A stretch of DNA of 64,000 nucleotides from Paenibacillus sp. IHBB 10380 (GTDB lineage Bacteria; Bacillota; Bacilli; Paenibacillales; Paenibacillaceae), in the NCBI RefSeq assembly GCF_000949425.1, contig NZ_CP010976.1, positions 1,426,001 through 1,490,000 on the forward strand. Direction: 5' to 3'. Position 1 is the first letter of the stretch, and each line of letters starts with the position of its first letter. The notes under the pieces are model-generated. The model was given only the letters and a program-made list of their open reading frames with translations, made no database searches and was not told the DNA's origin. A program made the translations under genes and the position numbers. Below, in pieces: positions 62,536 through 64,000 of this stretch.

Positions 62536-63456
62536 ATGAGATACGTTGCAGGATTGGATGGCGGTGGTACAAAAACTGCGGTGACAGTAGCCGATGAGAC
62601 TGGACTCGTAGTGCATACTTTTATATCCGGTGCTATTAACTATAATGGACAGGACGAAGCTAGTATTCGTCGTAGTTTCCAAGAGATTTGTGTAACCCTT
62701 GCAAAGGTGTGCGGTAGTTTGGATCATTGCGTAATGATCTGCATCGGTGCGGCTGGAGTCAGTAATCCTACGGTCATCTCTCGGATAGAGTCTAATGTCA
62801 GAGATTGCGGGTATGAGGGAGGACTGATCATCACTGGAGATCACGAAACGGCTCTTTACGGTGCACAAGATCATTTGCATGGCATGATTCTCATTGCTGG
62901 TACCGGGTCGATCTGTTATGGGAAAAATGAATGCGGTCTTTCTCATCGCACGGGTGGTTATGGTCACCTCATTGATGATGAGGGCAGTGGTTACAGTATC
63001 GGTCGGGATATCCTCAAGACTGTGGTTCAGGCGAATGATGGTCGTTTACCTCCAACAGAAATGACGAGGATGGTGTATAAGCAGCTTCGTGTGGAGACGG
63101 TTCAGCAGATCGTTGGTTTTGTGTATGATAAAAGCACCAATAAAAAGGACATCGCTGCTTTGGCTCCTATTTTGACAGATGCCTGTGCGTTGGGAGACGA
63201 AGCAGCTCTGACCATTGCCAGAAAAAGCGCAAGCTCCTTGTTCGAACTGGTGGTTCCTATCGTGGAAAAACTGTCTCTGCAGGAAGGAACCCTTGCTATG
63301 GCGGGCAGCGTTCTACTCAAGGTTACCTTTGTTCAGGACGTTTTTATAAAAATGATGAAACAGCATTATCCCGGGATACAATGTATCATTGCCAAAAAGG
63401 ATGCAGCTAGTGGTGCAGTGCTTATGGCGTTGAACCATTTAAATGAAGTTCATTAG
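62536..63456 (+). CDS. BadF/BcrA-type ATPase family kinase, MurK-like
   Basis: A 306-residue sugar kinase of the same superfamily as the gene at 50443 but clearly different. The phosphate-1 loop is VAGLDGGGTKTAVTVADE; the phosphate-2 loop is MILIAGTGSICYG; GGYGHLIDDEGSGYSIGRDI and TLAMAGSVLLKV follow. Clostridium MurK, a MurNAc/GlcNAc kinase, is of this type. AAGGAG precedes the start at a rather long 11-base distance. It ends the operon, before a strong terminator. Phosphorylation of MurNAc freed by the NamZ-like enzyme, to feed MurQ, is the natural role. Confidence 0.87.
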   Translation: MRYVAGLDGGGTKTAVTVADETGLVVHTFISGAINYNGQDEASIRRSFQEICVTLAKVCGSLDHCVMICIGAAGVSNPTVISRIESNVRDCGYEGGLIITGDHETALYGAQDHLHGMILIAGTGSICYGKNECGLSHRTGGYGHLIDDEGSGYSIGRDILKTVVQANDGRLPPTEMTRMVYKQLRVETVQQIVGFVYDKSTNKKDIAALAPILTDACALGDEAALTIARKSASSLFELVVPIVEKLSLQEGTLAMAGSVLLKVTFVQDVFIKMMKQHYPGIQCIIAKKDAASGAVLMALNHLNEVH

Positions 63457-63476
63457 ATTCTCTTTGGATATTCATT

Positions 63477-63527
63477 GAAATCATCAAGGTTGCATGACAT
63501 CTATGAGATAGTAACCTTGATGATTTC
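63477..63527. terminator. bidirectional terminator at end of recycling operon
   Basis: GAAATCATCAAGGTT pairs perfectly with AACCTTGATGATTTC (15 bp) around a 21-base loop, between convergent genes. Confidence 0.85.
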
Positions 63528-63543
63528 TTTCATGATTAGCGCA

Positions 63544-64000
63544 TCAATATCTCCTTTTACCGTAATAGTACATGCTGAGAGGCCACCAAAGGATGGCGAA
63601 GATAGGATAGACTGCCCAGATGGTGTTCTCGGTAGAAATAACATTGGTTGTAATGAAAAACAAGCTTGTGAGAACACATGCTACAATGGAGAATTTGAAA
63701 TATTGCTTGTTTTTTTCGAAATAGATTGCTAAAGGCCACCATAATACTAGAAAGGATGGATATATTACCCAAGGATAGTGAGGTGCATAGAATGAATTGA
63801 GCACTGCGTAATAAACAATCGTACACAGACTTCCTATGATGGCTGTTGTAACCGTTGAAGCATATTTCCCTAAATACATAAGAATGGGCCACCAAAGAAG
63901 GGGATAGATAGCAAAAACAAACCATATATGATCCGGACTATTTAACATATTCTCGATGATTAGAAATGAAATGAGGATTAATGAGGTTACGGCTGAGTAG
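63544..64000 (-). CDS. small multi-pass membrane protein, 5' end outside window
   Basis: The minus-strand frame has an ATG at 63948, but it stays open to the window edge (64000) with membrane-like sequence (SAVTSLILISFLII), so the start is probably beyond the window. The visible part has four to five segments and a repeated motif: VFAIYPLLWWPI, VIYPSFLVLWWPL and VYPIFAILWWPL, each at the end of a segment. Internal repeats of this type suggest tandem two-helix units. I do not know the family name or function. It converges with the recycling operon at the shared terminator. Confidence 0.7.
   Translation of the reverse strand, partial: YSAVTSLILISFLIIENMLNSPDHIWFVFAIYPLLWWPILMYLGKYASTVTTAIIGSLCTIVYYAVLNSFYAPHYPWVIYPSFLVLWWPLAIYFEKNKQYFKFSIVACVLTSLFFITTNVISTENTIWAVYPIFAILWWPLSMYYYGKRRY

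Noticed and set aside
1..64000. CRISPR arrays, rRNA or tRNA genes, phage structural genes, integron integrase
   Set aside because: No regularly spaced short repeats, no tRNA or rRNA sequences and no tyrosine-recombinase-like protein were seen. The attC-like elements therefore lack a visible local recombinase.

Overview
The window looks like chromosomal DNA of a low-to-mid GC, Gram-positive spore-former of the Paenibacillaceae, most likely Paenibacillus. This rests on the protein families, strong AGGAGG-type ribosome binding sites, TTG/GTG starts, Fur boxes of the Bacillus type and a dispersed palindromic repeat I associate with Paenibacillus. It is an inference, not a database match.

Layout. 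(1) 1-2.0 kb: an OsmC-family gene and a decayed IS256-type transposase. (2) 2.0-4.0 kb: an AraC regulator overlapping an iron-siderophore binding lipoprotein, with a near-consensus Fur box inside the 3' end of the regulator gene. (3) 4.0-11.7 kb: an accessory region. It holds a membrane-protein gene split by a complete IS256-family element with a perfect 8-bp target duplication, a serine hydrolase, a DUF4240 protein, unknown genes, and a series of structured intergenic repeats ending in ACGTTA that separate single genes like cassettes and recall integron attC sites. Remnants (TPR fragment, HXXEE pseudogene) close the region. (4) 11.8-14.6 kb: a Btr-like AraC/periplasmic-binding fusion regulator and a second siderophore-binding lipoprotein under a Fur box. 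(5) 15.8-41.4 kb: a seven-module non-ribosomal peptide synthetase (NRPS). The first gene (modules 1-3) carries a one-base frameshift, so it reads as two frames; the second gene (modules 4-7 plus thioesterase) overlaps it by 4 bp. Binding-pocket reading suggests D-aromatic (Tyr-like), Thr, D-Leu, unassigned hydrophobic, Ile, Tyr, Tyr. The last two modules arose by a 3141-bp in-frame tandem duplication. (6) 41.6-44.1 kb: a small membrane protein, a broken sugar-binding lipoprotein fused to an ECF sigma gene, and a 411-bp copy of part of the 13.6-kb lipoprotein gene. That copy makes a direct repeat bracketing the NRPS locus. (7) 44.4-50.0 kb: a fused ABC transporter, an OmpR-type regulator and its sensor kinase in one operon, then an MFS exporter behind a promoter overlapped by a Fur-like box. 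(8) 50.4-63.5 kb: an amino-sugar / cell-wall recycling locus: BadF-type kinase and GH4 glycosidase on the minus strand, divergent from a MurR-type regulator, murQ, a CUT1 sugar ABC importer, anmK, a GNAT acetyltransferase, a truncated PIG-L deacetylase, an NamZ-like (DUF1343) muramidase and a second BadF-type kinase. (9) The right edge holds the start-truncated part of a minus-strand membrane protein.

How parts work together. The muropeptide locus forms a coherent path: import of MurNAc-containing sugars, release of MurNAc by cytosolic NamZ, phosphorylation by AnmK or BadF kinases, and MurQ cleavage to GlcNAc-6-phosphate, under a SIS-domain regulator with matching palindromic operators. The two siderophore-binding lipoproteins are Fur-controlled uptake genes; I see no sign that the NRPS itself makes a siderophore. 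Several genes are broken by single-base indels, so either true decay or sequencing error has to be settled before the NRPS is called functional.
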